From IMG/VR virus record IMGVR_UViG_3300030107_000058, positions 1-28,685 of that record: DNA of 28,685 nucleotides. One strand, written 5' to 3'. A model generated the notes under the pieces. That model was not told the DNA's origin, made no database searches, and was given only the letters and a program-made list of their open reading frames with translations. Both the position numbers and the translations under genes were made by a program. Positions 16,136-21,491 of the stretch are shown in pieces; the first letter of the stretch is position 1, and each line of letters begins with the position of its first letter. The DNA is from a virus.

Positions 16136-16276
16136 GTGAAAACAATTATAAGAAATTTATCTTATCTAAATAATTTTGCAAAAATGTTAAGAGATGCAAG
16201 ATTTAAGCAACACAGATTAAACAGTAAAAAAATATACAATAGAAAAAAATATAACATAAAAAAATTAAAGGATTAA
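16136..16276 (+). CDS. Very basic 46-residue protein (GTG start)
   Basis: Translation would begin at a GTG placed directly after the upstream stop (TAAGTG). The product begins MKTIIRNLSYLNNFAKMLRD and ends KKLKD, with Lys/Arg over one third of residues and almost no acidic residues. It ends 3 bases before the next gene. No family is recognised. The GTG start and lack of a ribosome site make it less certain than its neighbours. Confidence 0.5.
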   Translation: MKTIIRNLSYLNNFAKMLRDARFKQHRLNSKKIYNRKKYNIKKLKD

Positions 16277-16279
16277 AAT

Positions 16280-16948
16280 ATGTATTTAAATGCTAATATA
16301 CCCCCGATAGAATGTTATGTAAGAGGTAATTATCTAAGAGATCAGAAAGATTCTCATGATAAATACTTCGAGTGTGTTGTATTTGGTTTTACATCTATAC
16401 CAAAACAAGTGCCTTTATTTCATTATATGATGACAGATGGTGGTATCTGGTGGAGAGCACCCATATCTGCATTCTGTAAGAAACCTGGTGTAAAAGAATT
16501 ACCACTAAATGAATTAATGTTATGGGATTCATTTAGTTATAATGTAAGTGTTACTAGATTTTATCAGTTACAGGGATGTAAGATGATATATACATCTAGA
16601 AGAAAAAAACAAAGAGAAGGCACATATCTATTTACAATAGATTGGTGTGCAGGTGATTATAACGAATTAGATTTTGGTTACGCAGAGAAACCAGATCAAC
16701 ATAAATGTGGACATGTAATAGAATTAGATGATGGTAATTATGCTATACAACCTAATAATAGGTTAAGGATATTTGATCCATCTATGGCAGCTGATCCAAG
16801 CAAACCTCTCATACATAGATTAGTTAATACTAGAATATGGTCTGTGGAAGACACATCTAAATGGATAACTGACGAAAACGAAGAAGGCAGTTATGACTAT
16901 GATTATAAGGAGATAAAAAATGGCGAAGAAAAAGTCGACAGTAAATAA
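16280..16948 (+). CDS. Conserved hypothetical protein of marine phages
   Basis: The 222-residue soluble protein contains IECYVRGNYLRD near the start, ECVVFGFTSIPKQVPLFHYMMTDGGIWWRAPISAFC (quoted in part: GGIWWRAPIS, about 54-63), LNELMLWDSFSYNVSV, and LFTIDWC. I have seen this whole pattern in cyanophage and pelagiphage proteins of unknown function. It is rich in aromatic residues and looks like a compact beta domain. The acidic tail (about 195-222) overlaps the start of the next gene by 29 bases in another frame. No catalytic motif is evident. Confidence 0.65.
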   Translation: MYLNANIPPIECYVRGNYLRDQKDSHDKYFECVVFGFTSIPKQVPLFHYMMTDGGIWWRAPISAFCKKPGVKELPLNELMLWDSFSYNVSVTRFYQLQGCKMIYTSRRKKQREGTYLFTIDWCAGDYNELDFGYAEKPDQHKCGHVIELDDGNYAIQPNNRLRIFDPSMAADPSKPLIHRLVNTRIWSVEDTSKWITDENEEGSYDYDYKEIKNGEEKVDSK

Positions 16949-17099
16949 AGCAGGAAACTATACAAAACCTGGTATGAGAAAGCGAATGTTTAATCAAATC
17001 ATGGCTAGTTCAAAGGGTGGAAAACCTGGACAATGGTCAGCAAGAAAAGCCCAGATGTTAGCTAAAAAATATAAGGCAGCTGGTGGTGGATACAAGTAA
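16920..17099 (+). CDS. Basic 59-residue protein, KGGKPGQWSARKAQ family
   Basis: The product begins MAKKKSTVNKAGNYTKPGMR and contains KRMFNQIMASSKGGKPGQW followed by SARKAQMLAKKY and a GGGYK end. This block is strongly conserved in marine phages, and a near-identical stretch (GxKGGKPGQWSARKAQ) occurs as a domain in giant algal virus proteins (from memory). It is almost all basic and polar, with one Trp. It overlaps the previous gene by 29 bases and the next by one. The function is unknown; a nucleic-acid-binding role is plausible from charge alone. Confidence 0.75.
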   Translation: MAKKKSTVNKAGNYTKPGMRKRMFNQIMASSKGGKPGQWSARKAQMLAKKYKAAGGGYK

Positions 17100-17212
17100 T
17101 GTTAAAATTTATTAAAAAAATTCTAGGTATAGATAACTTAGAATATAAAATTAGATTACTTGAAAGAAAAAATTATTGGAGAGATAAATATAAAGTATGG
17201 TTAAGAAAATAA
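17099..17212 (+). CDS. 37-residue basic amphipathic protein
   Basis: It begins MLKFIKKILGIDNLEYKIR and ends KVWLRK. The first 10 residues place Leu, Phe, Ile and Leu on one face and Lys on the other; the centre is helical with balanced charge, and the end carries two Trp among basic residues. It starts on the previous stop (TAATG) and overlaps the next gene by 16 bases. No family is recognised. It may be membrane-active, like the 25-residue peptide upstream. Confidence 0.55.
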   Translation: MLKFIKKILGIDNLEYKIRLLERKNYWRDKYKVWLRK

Positions 17213-17325
17213 AAAAAGTAGCTAAGGCTCTAAAAAAAGCATCTGCTCTACATAAGAAGCAGAGTAAAGTTATTGAAAAACATATTAAAGAAATGAAATC
17301 TTATGGCAAAAAAAAGAGATCCTAA
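17197..17325 (+). CDS. 42-residue lysine-rich helical protein
   Basis: It begins MVKKIKKVAKALKKASALHK and ends SYGKKKRS. About 40 percent of residues are Lys or Arg and it would form a continuous cationic helix with Ile, Val, Ala and Leu on one face, similar in character to cecropin-type peptides. It overlaps the gene before by 16 bases and the gene after by 23 bases. No family is recognised; DNA binding is an equally simple reading of the charge. Confidence 0.55.
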   Translation: MVKKIKKVAKALKKASALHKKQSKVIEKHIKEMKSYGKKKRS

Positions 17326-17590
17326 AGTAGGCACAGGTAAAAAACCTAAAGGATCTGGCAGGAGACTTTACACAGATGAGAATCCTAAGGATACTGTTGG
17401 AATTAAGTTTGCAACTCCTGCTGATGCTCGTAAGACTGTTGCGAAAGTTAAAAAGATATCTAAACCATTTGCACGAAAGATACAGATATTAACTGTTGGT
17501 GAGCAAAGGGCAAAGGTTATGGGTAAAACACAGGTGGCATCTATATTTAAGAAAGGCAAAGAAAGTATAAGAAGAGGGAGAAAAACATAA
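17303..17590 (+). CDS. Basic protein, TGKKPKGSGRRLYTDENPKDT family (DUF5824-like)
   Basis: The 95-residue protein carries the motif RDPKVGTGKKPKGSGRRLYT followed by DENPKDTVGIKFATPADARKT (residues 5-45), which I recognise as a conserved domain of marine phages and some giant viruses, catalogued as DUF5824 as far as I remember. The second half (VKKISKPFARKIQILTVGEQRAKV) is helical and basic. It overlaps its upstream neighbour by 23 bases and the downstream start by one. The function is unknown. Confidence 0.75.
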   Translation: MAKKRDPKVGTGKKPKGSGRRLYTDENPKDTVGIKFATPADARKTVAKVKKISKPFARKIQILTVGEQRAKVMGKTQVASIFKKGKESIRRGRKT

Positions 17591-17838
17591 TGGCACTTGC
17601 AAAAAGTCAAAGGAGTTTGAAAGCATGGGGAAAACAGAAATGGAGAACGAAATCTGGCAAGAAGTCTTCGGAAACTGGGGAACGATATTTGCCAGAGAAA
17701 GCTATCAAGAGTCTATCCGCTGCGGAGTATGCGGCAACGACAAAAGCAAAACGGCAAGGAACAAAAAAGGGCAAACAACATGTGAAGCAACCCAAAGGGA
17801 TTGCAAAAAAAACAGCTAAATATAGGAGATATAGCTAA
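17590..17838 (+). CDS. Basic protein, TKSGKKSSETGERYLP family (DUF5872-like)
   Basis: The 82-residue protein begins MALAKSQRSLKAWGKQKWRT and continues with SGKKSSETGERYLPEKAIK, SAAEYAATTKAKRQGTKKGK and a QPKGIAKKTAKYR end. This is a well-conserved small domain in marine phages and in giant viruses of algae, which I associate with DUF5872. It is extremely basic but ordered, since Trp, Tyr and Leu positions are kept. One-base overlaps join it to both neighbours. A second ATG frame inside (17625-17819) is a shadow. Confidence 0.75.
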   Translation: MALAKSQRSLKAWGKQKWRTKSGKKSSETGERYLPEKAIKSLSAAEYAATTKAKRQGTKKGKQHVKQPKGIAKKTAKYRRYS

Positions 17839-17987
17839 TGATGTATGGAAAAATGAAACCAATGAAAAATAAAAATGGTAAGAAAAAAGTTACTGGTAAC
17901 AGAAAAAAGTTAGACATGGACAAAGATGGTAAATTAACTAAAAGAGACTTTGCTATGTTAAGAAACAAAAAGAAAAAGAAAGCATAA
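17838..17987 (+). CDS. 49-residue basic protein with EF-hand-like loop
   Basis: It begins MMYGKMKPMKNKNGKKK. Residues 26-37 (DMDKDGKLTKRD) match an EF-hand calcium loop: Asp at positions 1, 3 and 5, Gly at 6, Leu at 8 and Asp (instead of the usual Glu) at 12, followed by FAMLR as the outgoing helix. Only one loop is present and the incoming helix is short and basic (NRKKL), so it is closer to a single excalibur/dockerin-type loop. It overlaps the genes on both sides by one base. Calcium binding is predicted from the motif only. Confidence 0.65.
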   Translation: MMYGKMKPMKNKNGKKKVTGNRKKLDMDKDGKLTKRDFAMLRNKKKKKA

Positions 17988-18118
17988 TGAGAAAAGGACT
18001 ATACGCTAACATCCATGCTAAAAGAAAGCGTGGTGGTAAGATGAGAAAGAAAGGTGCTAAAGGTGCACCCACTGCCGCCCAGTTTAGAAGAGCAGCGATG
18101 ACAGTTAAGAAAAAATAA
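17987..18118 (+). CDS. 43-residue very basic conserved protein
   Basis: The product begins MRKGLYANIHAKRKRGGKMR and continues KGAKGAPTAAQFRRAAMTV. The pattern RKGLYANIHAKRKR...KMRKxGxKGAPTAxxF is widespread in marine phages without a known function (from memory). It is joined by one-base overlaps on both sides. The last part could form a short helix. The strong conservation I recall suggests a specific binding role rather than a random basic peptide. Confidence 0.7.
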   Translation: MRKGLYANIHAKRKRGGKMRKKGAKGAPTAAQFRRAAMTVKKK

Positions 18119-18351
18119 TGGTAGCAAAGAAATATCAAAACCCCTCGGGTGGATTAAATGAAGCAGGTCGTAGGTATTTCAAAAGAACGACAGGTGCTAA
18201 TTTAAAAAGACCTAGTAAGAAAGTCGGTAATAAAAGACGTGCTAGTTTCTGTGCTCGTATGAAAGGGATGAAGAAAAAATTAACCTCTGCTAAAACTGCT
18301 AATGATCCGAATTCAAGAATTAATAAAGCACTTCGTGCTTGGAATTGTTAG
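18118..18351 (+). CDS. Basic protein, GGLNEAGRRYFKR family (DUF6321-like)
   Basis: The 77-residue protein reads NPSGGLNEAGRRYFKRTTG at residues 8-26, then KRRASFCARMKGM, and NDPNSRINKALRAWNC at the very end. I recognise this as a domain (DUF6321, from memory) shared by marine phages and giant viruses, with conserved SFCARM and the final W-x-C. The two Cys (FCAR and the last residue) may bind metal or form a bond. Its last 50 bases overlap the start region of the next gene. Confidence 0.75.
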   Translation: MVAKKYQNPSGGLNEAGRRYFKRTTGANLKRPSKKVGNKRRASFCARMKGMKKKLTSAKTANDPNSRINKALRAWNC

Positions 18352-18904
18352 TTTATTATTATTACACGGAACTATGGATCAATATGGAAAACATAGAGAT
18401 TTCTTAAAGAAGATAAGAAACGTACAATCTCAATACAATCCAGACTCATTCGAAGCTAAACTTGATGAAGATTTTATCATGACAATAGCTACAGCTGAAA
18501 CAGGAAATTTTAATTTTGAAGGTGCTGATACTCCCAAAAGAGCAAATAATTTTTTTGGTATACAAGCACAGGGAAATGAAAATTTTATACTATCCCAAGA
18601 TCCAAATAAAAAAGCTAAAGTTAGAGTATTTGATAGTCCAGAAGATAGTATAAAAGGGTTTTTAGAACTTATGAAAACAGGATCTAATTTTCAACAACTT
18701 AGAGAATCTATAGCAAGAGGTGATGATACTATAAATTACTTTGATTACTTAGATAAATACGCTGAAAAAAAAGATTATACAGAATTTTTAAAAGATGTTT
18801 ATATTACTAGAGTTTTAGATTTCATGAATCCAAGAGATGATACAGGTAAATTAATTTTACCTACTAGAAAACCCATGAAATCTCAAATGAATAATCTAAA
18901 ATAA
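18302..18904 (+). CDS. Glucosaminidase-like (GH73/Bax-type) protein
   Basis: The 200-residue reading contains ATAETGNFNFEG with candidate catalytic Glu66, then ANNFFGIQAQGNE (about 81-93) and KVRVFDSPEDSIKGFLELM, the arrangement of Bax/FlgJ-type beta-N-acetylglucosaminidases. The first 24 residues (from IKHFVLGIVSLLLLHGT) look like a signal or anchor, so the enzyme would act in the periplasm. The ATG at 18302 gives a 50-base overlap with the upstream gene; the GTG at 18335 is an alternative that keeps the hydrophobic stretch but only a short start. It is the last gene before the terminator and would be a third cell-wall enzyme of the phage. Confidence 0.65.
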   Translation: MIRIQELIKHFVLGIVSLLLLHGTMDQYGKHRDFLKKIRNVQSQYNPDSFEAKLDEDFIMTIATAETGNFNFEGADTPKRANNFFGIQAQGNENFILSQDPNKKAKVRVFDSPEDSIKGFLELMKTGSNFQQLRESIARGDDTINYFDYLDKYAEKKDYTEFLKDVYITRVLDFMNPRDDTGKLILPTRKPMKSQMNNLK

Positions 18905-18929
18905 AAAAGGGGAGCCATAAAGACTCCCC
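18903..18929 (-). terminator. Terminator for leftward transcripts
   Basis: On the minus strand a GGGGAG/CTCCCC hairpin (18909-18914 with 18924-18929, loop about 9 bases) is followed by six T. The leftward genes end at 18960, so this lies just past them. On the plus strand the same hairpin has no T-run after it. Confidence 0.8.
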
Positions 18930-18945
18930 CACACAGGCAACAACA

Positions 18946-18982
18946 AGACACTTAGAGTTTTACTCTAGGTGTCTTTTTTTTT
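18946..18982 (+). terminator. Terminator for rightward transcripts
   Basis: A 12-bp stem (agacacttagag at 18946-18957 with ctctaggtgtct at 18963-18974, one G-T pair, 5-base loop) is followed by a run of T to 18982. It lies 42 bases after the last rightward gene. Confidence 0.9.
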
Positions 18983-19091
18983 GGTCTGATTGATACAATG
19001 ATCTATCACCCCATCTTTTTGTCCAGAGATAACTATTAAATTTAGAAGTACATCTCTCAACAAAATCTATAATTCTATTATGCCAAAACAT
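18960..19091 (-). CDS. 43-residue Trp/Arg-rich small protein
   Basis: The product begins MFWHNRIIDFVERCTSKFNS and continues YLWTKRWGDRSLYQ, ending RHLE. The start lies 4 bases after the stop of the previous leftward gene; the ribosome site is poor, so coupled translation is likely. The aromatic and basic residues give a plausible amphipathic helix. The stop codon lies within the rightward terminator (loop edge at 18960-18962), so this gene and that terminator share sequence. No family is recognised. Confidence 0.5.
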   Translation of the reverse strand: MFWHNRIIDFVERCTSKFNSYLWTKRWGDRSLYQSDQKKRHLE

Positions 19092-19095
19092 CTTT

Positions 19096-19332
19096 CTAAA
19101 TTTTTTGTATAAGTTGTTTGATATCATCTTCTAACTTTCTCCCAATAGAATTAGCATGGTTTATTATAGCGGCACATAGATTACCATGATATGGTAAGCC
19201 CTTTAATGCTTCTCTTATTTTACCTACAGGCTTACCACCATAATCAATAACTATACTATTCTTCTCATTTAAACCTATCTTTAGTTCAAACAATAGACCA
19301 GTGTATTGATTAGTTTTATTTTTTTCCGACAT
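19096..19332 (-). CDS. Hypothetical protein (78 residues)
   Basis: I choose ATG 19332 over the in-frame ATG at 19344 because GGAGGG lies 4 bases before it. The protein begins MSEKNKTNQYTGLLFELKIG and has a beta-like middle (NSIVIDYGGKPVGKI) and a helical end (AAIINHANSIGRKLEDDIKQ). It overlaps the upstream gene by 17 bases. No family or motif is recognised. Confidence 0.65.
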   Translation of the reverse strand: MSEKNKTNQYTGLLFELKIGLNEKNSIVIDYGGKPVGKIREALKGLPYHGNLCAAIINHANSIGRKLEDDIKQLIQKI

Positions 19333-19504
19333 CTTTCCCTCCATCTGTATTTACAGGTGTAAGTGTAGATAGAGAGTTCATAAGTTTAACAACCTCACCA
19401 TAAGGTCTTGTCATCAAGTATCGCATAATATCCATTAGTTTCTCAGAATCTATATGATACATTCTAGGGGTAGGTTTTTGTGTTTCTTTCTTTTCTTCAG
19501 CCAT
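19316..19504 (-). CDS. Hypothetical protein (62 residues)
   Basis: A small soluble protein starting MAEEKKETQKPTPRMYHIDS, with a helical middle (EKLMDIMRYLMTRPYGEVVKL quoted in part: MDIMRYLMTRPYGEVV) and a polar end. A clear AGGAGG ribosome site precedes the start by 4 bases. Its last codons contain the ribosome site of the next gene. The function is unknown. Confidence 0.65.
   Translation of the reverse strand: MAEEKKETQKPTPRMYHIDSEKLMDIMRYLMTRPYGEVVKLMNSLSTLTPVNTDGGKDVGKK
19337..19342 (-). promoter_or_regulatory. Ribosome site deciding the 19332 start
   Basis: GGAGGG on the minus strand, 4 bases before the ATG at 19332. It lies within codons of the longer reading frame that would start at 19344, which argues against that earlier start. 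Confidence 0.6.
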
Positions 19505-19515
19505 CTGTCCTCCTA

Positions 19516-19737
19516 TTAAAATGGTATATCATCCTCATTAGGATAATGTGTATCTATTGCTTTTATTTTATCAGTTGCACACGTTATTGCTGACAGTTGT
19601 TTATCTATCTCTTCAGCAAACTGTGGATGTTCACCTATACCTACAGGTTTATCTAGGTATATTTGTATTGTAGCTTTTGCTATATCTACTTCTGCCTCGT
19701 ATTTCTTTTTTAAGGCATCTAATATATCTCTACTCAT
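19516..19737 (-). CDS. Hypothetical protein (73 residues)
   Basis: This acidic, mostly helical protein begins MSRDILDALKKKYEAEVDIA and ends THYPNEDDIPF. IQIYLDKPVGIGEHPQFAEE in the middle suggests a short loop between two helices (EEIDKQLSAITCATDKIKAI). It starts on the stop of the previous gene (TAATG). The C-terminal DDIPF resembles the acidic-aromatic tails by which phage and bacterial proteins contact replication partners, but this is speculation. Confidence 0.6.
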   Translation of the reverse strand: MSRDILDALKKKYEAEVDIAKATIQIYLDKPVGIGEHPQFAEEIDKQLSAITCATDKIKAIDTHYPNEDDIPF

Positions 19738-19922
19738 TACTCTGCTCCTTTTAGTTTATAGTATTTATTTTCAATTAAATCCTCATCATCTAGATATGGA
19801 TTACTTTTTGCTTCTTCCGACTCTCTTGCATCTCGTATTGTTTGGTTTAGAGTTCTATTCTTAACTATACAATTAGATACAAAATCTTCTACTTCCATTA
19901 CTGCTTTCTTAACTTGACCCAT
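19737..19922 (-). CDS. Hypothetical protein (61 residues)
   Basis: A small charged protein beginning MGQVKKAVMEVEDFVSNCIV and ending NKYYKLKGAE, with a helical centre (LNQTIRDARESEEAK). An AGGAGG ribosome site lies inside the end of the upstream DUF3310 gene. It overlaps that gene by 14 bases and the next by one. No family is recognised. Confidence 0.6.
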   Translation of the reverse strand: MGQVKKAVMEVEDFVSNCIVKNRTLNQTIRDARESEEAKSNPYLDDEDLIENKYYKLKGAE

Positions 19923-20208
19923 TACTAACCTCCTTAACTAATCTATTTAAGTACCACTGAGCCTTATGTAGATCTTCTAATGGCTCTCCTTTAAATTTAT
20001 ATCTAGCAACATATTTTAATATATTACCTTTGAGATACCCATGAAACTCATCACCTGTCATGCAATCACTAATAACATCTATGGTTTCTTTTTTACCATG
20101 TAGATAGTGCTGTGGTGCATTAACATTATCATATGTTATTTCATTCTCATATGACATATCTTGTCCATGATCTTTTTTATGAGTATATGTACGTTTATCT
20201 TTTACCAT
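19909..20208 (-). CDS. DUF3310 protein
   Basis: Of 99 residues, about 29-92 match DUF3310: NAPQHYLHGKKETIDVISDC, then FHGYLKGNILKYVARYKFKG, and LEDLHKAQWYLNRLV. The conserved PxHY, the KYxxRYxxKG and the DLxKAxWYL blocks are all present. Such proteins are common in phage replication regions; their biochemical role is not settled, though they are often labelled as nucleotide kinase-like. AGGAGG precedes the start and lies inside the end of the phosphoesterase gene. Confidence 0.85.
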   Translation of the reverse strand: MVKDKRTYTHKKDHGQDMSYENEITYDNVNAPQHYLHGKKETIDVISDCMTGDEFHGYLKGNILKYVARYKFKGEPLEDLHKAQWYLNRLVKEVSNGSS

Positions 20209-20938
20209 ATTCCCTCCTAACAGTTTTTATATCAATTAACTCCATATTATAATTACCATCTTTAACTTCTCGTTTAATAATTAAACCACTCCACCACATA
20301 TGCTGAGTATCTCTAGCAAAATGTTCTGCATGATTTAAATAGCATCCTGCAGATAAAGCATGTAACTTTTTACCATTAGGTAATGTTGATACTGCATAAT
20401 CTAATAGATGACTATGACCTACTGTAGCAGAAACCTTATGCTTTGTCAATATACTTCTAGCAATATTTTCACCAGATATAGCAGATCCCATAATACCAGA
20501 TGGTAAATGATGAGAATAATGCACACCATCTACAACTTTTATAGATTTATATCTAATTTCTTGCCAACCATATTTTTTGAATCGTAGATCATCTATACTT
20601 ATAGATCCTTCTAACTCTGGATTATCTTCTACAAATCTATCAATCCTGTCCTCGTGATTACCATGAATCATAATCTTTTTAGGTTTATGATTACCTAATC
20701 CTTTATTAAATAAAGATAATGCTTCATGTGAATGTTCCATATCTTTCTGATATCTTCTACCTTCAAAAGATTTTTTACCTCTATCATAAGAGGATAAAGA
20801 ATCCATACTACAAAAGTCACCCATACATACCACATGGGAAACTTTATAATCTGCTGCTAATCTACCTGCCCACAGAAATCTATCATTGTTTGCTTTAGGT
20901 GTACAATGAGGGTCACCTATAACTAAGTGCGTTGCCAT
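20195..20938 (-). CDS. Calcineurin-like metallophosphoesterase
   Basis: The 247-residue enzyme has the full two-metal motif set: GDPHC (Asp9, His11), MGDFCS (Asp41), GNHEDR (Asn94, His95), HYSHH (His143/144) and GHSH (His175, His177). The family hydrolyses phosphate esters; the substrate here could be a nucleic acid, nucleotide or protein. It has no signal peptide, so it acts in the host cytoplasm. It lies between nuclease and DUF3310 genes in the early arm, which hints at DNA or nucleotide metabolism. AAGGAG precedes the start, which is 1 base from the upstream gene's end. Confidence 0.88.
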   Translation of the reverse strand: MATHLVIGDPHCTPKANNDRFLWAGRLAADYKVSHVVCMGDFCSMDSLSSYDRGKKSFEGRRYQKDMEHSHEALSLFNKGLGNHKPKKIMIHGNHEDRIDRFVEDNPELEGSISIDDLRFKKYGWQEIRYKSIKVVDGVHYSHHLPSGIMGSAISGENIARSILTKHKVSATVGHSHLLDYAVSTLPNGKKLHALSAGCYLNHAEHFARDTQHMWWSGLIIKREVKDGNYNMELIDIKTVRREYGKR

Positions 20939-21273
20939 TAGTTTAACTCCTTATCACGTTTCATTTTTAAATATTCAAGAAAATCAATAACATTAGATTC
21001 ATCATCAAATTCTGCAATAGAACTAGCTGTTAAATCTTGTTTATTTTTTTTCTTGTCTTCAGCATAGCCACGTAGACCCCATAAAAAAGTTGAGTGGGGA
21101 TCAGTGGTTGCCATTTTTATCATGCCTCTAGCTATTGTAGAACATAATTCATATTGTTCTGTAGACATTTTTGAATTACTATCCATCATAATGCTACAAT
21201 TAAAACCTTTTTGCCAAGGTGAAACAATTACCTTAACTGAATTAATATAATTTATTTTATCTGATTTTTTCAT
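20938..21273 (-). CDS. Hypothetical protein (111 residues)
   Basis: I start at ATG 21273, which forms an ATGA overlap with the upstream small gene, not at the in-frame TTG 21279. The protein begins MKKSDKINYINSVKVIVSPW and contains STEQYELCSTIARGMIKMA followed by PHSTFLWGLRGY, then an acidic segment (AEFDDESNVIDFLEYLKMK). It is probably a compact alpha/beta protein. No family is recognised. Confidence 0.65.
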   Translation of the reverse strand: MKKSDKINYINSVKVIVSPWQKGFNCSIMMDSNSKMSTEQYELCSTIARGMIKMATTDPHSTFLWGLRGYAEDKKKNKQDLTASSIAEFDDESNVIDFLEYLKMKRDKELN

Positions 21274-21446
21274 ATCCAATACCTATCATGGTTTTCTTTG
21301 TTATATTCTAAAACTTTATGTTCATAATTTCTTTTCATACTTTTTCTACCAAACTCATTAGCTTCATCTTCTTTATCAAATATTACGTTAGTAAACAATT
21401 TGTAGTCTTTATCTTTTTTATTTTTAAATACTACAAAGTATAACAT
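21270..21446 (-). CDS. 58-residue hypothetical protein
   Basis: The product begins MLYFVVFKNKKDKDYKLFTN and continues VIFDKEDEANEFGRKSMKR, ending HDRYWI. The beta-strand start followed by F-D-K-E-D-E-A-N-E-F suggests a small alpha/beta fold like other short phage proteins. Its stop overlaps the next start (ATGA). No good ribosome site lies directly upstream; a hairpin sits 11 bases before the start. The function is unknown. Confidence 0.6.
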   Translation of the reverse strand: MLYFVVFKNKKDKDYKLFTNVIFDKEDEANEFGRKSMKRNYEHKVLEYNKENHDRYWI

Positions 21447-21457
21447 AATAAAGAGTT

Positions 21458-21491
21458 GGTGGCAAGTAGACCCCTCAAACTACTAACCACC
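21458..21491 (-). other. Intercistronic hairpin after the nuclease gene
   Basis: GGTGG..AGTAG (21458-21469) pairs with CTACT..CCACC (21480-21491), 10 base pairs around a 2x2 internal loop, closing a 10-base loop that reads TTTGAGGGGT on the transcribed strand. It covers the nuclease stop codon. No T-run follows, so it is not a typical terminator. Confidence 0.5.

Noticed and set aside
17625-17819. 64-codon + frame within the 17590 gene
   Set aside because: The 17590 frame matches a conserved family throughout; the inner frame has no recognisable feature.
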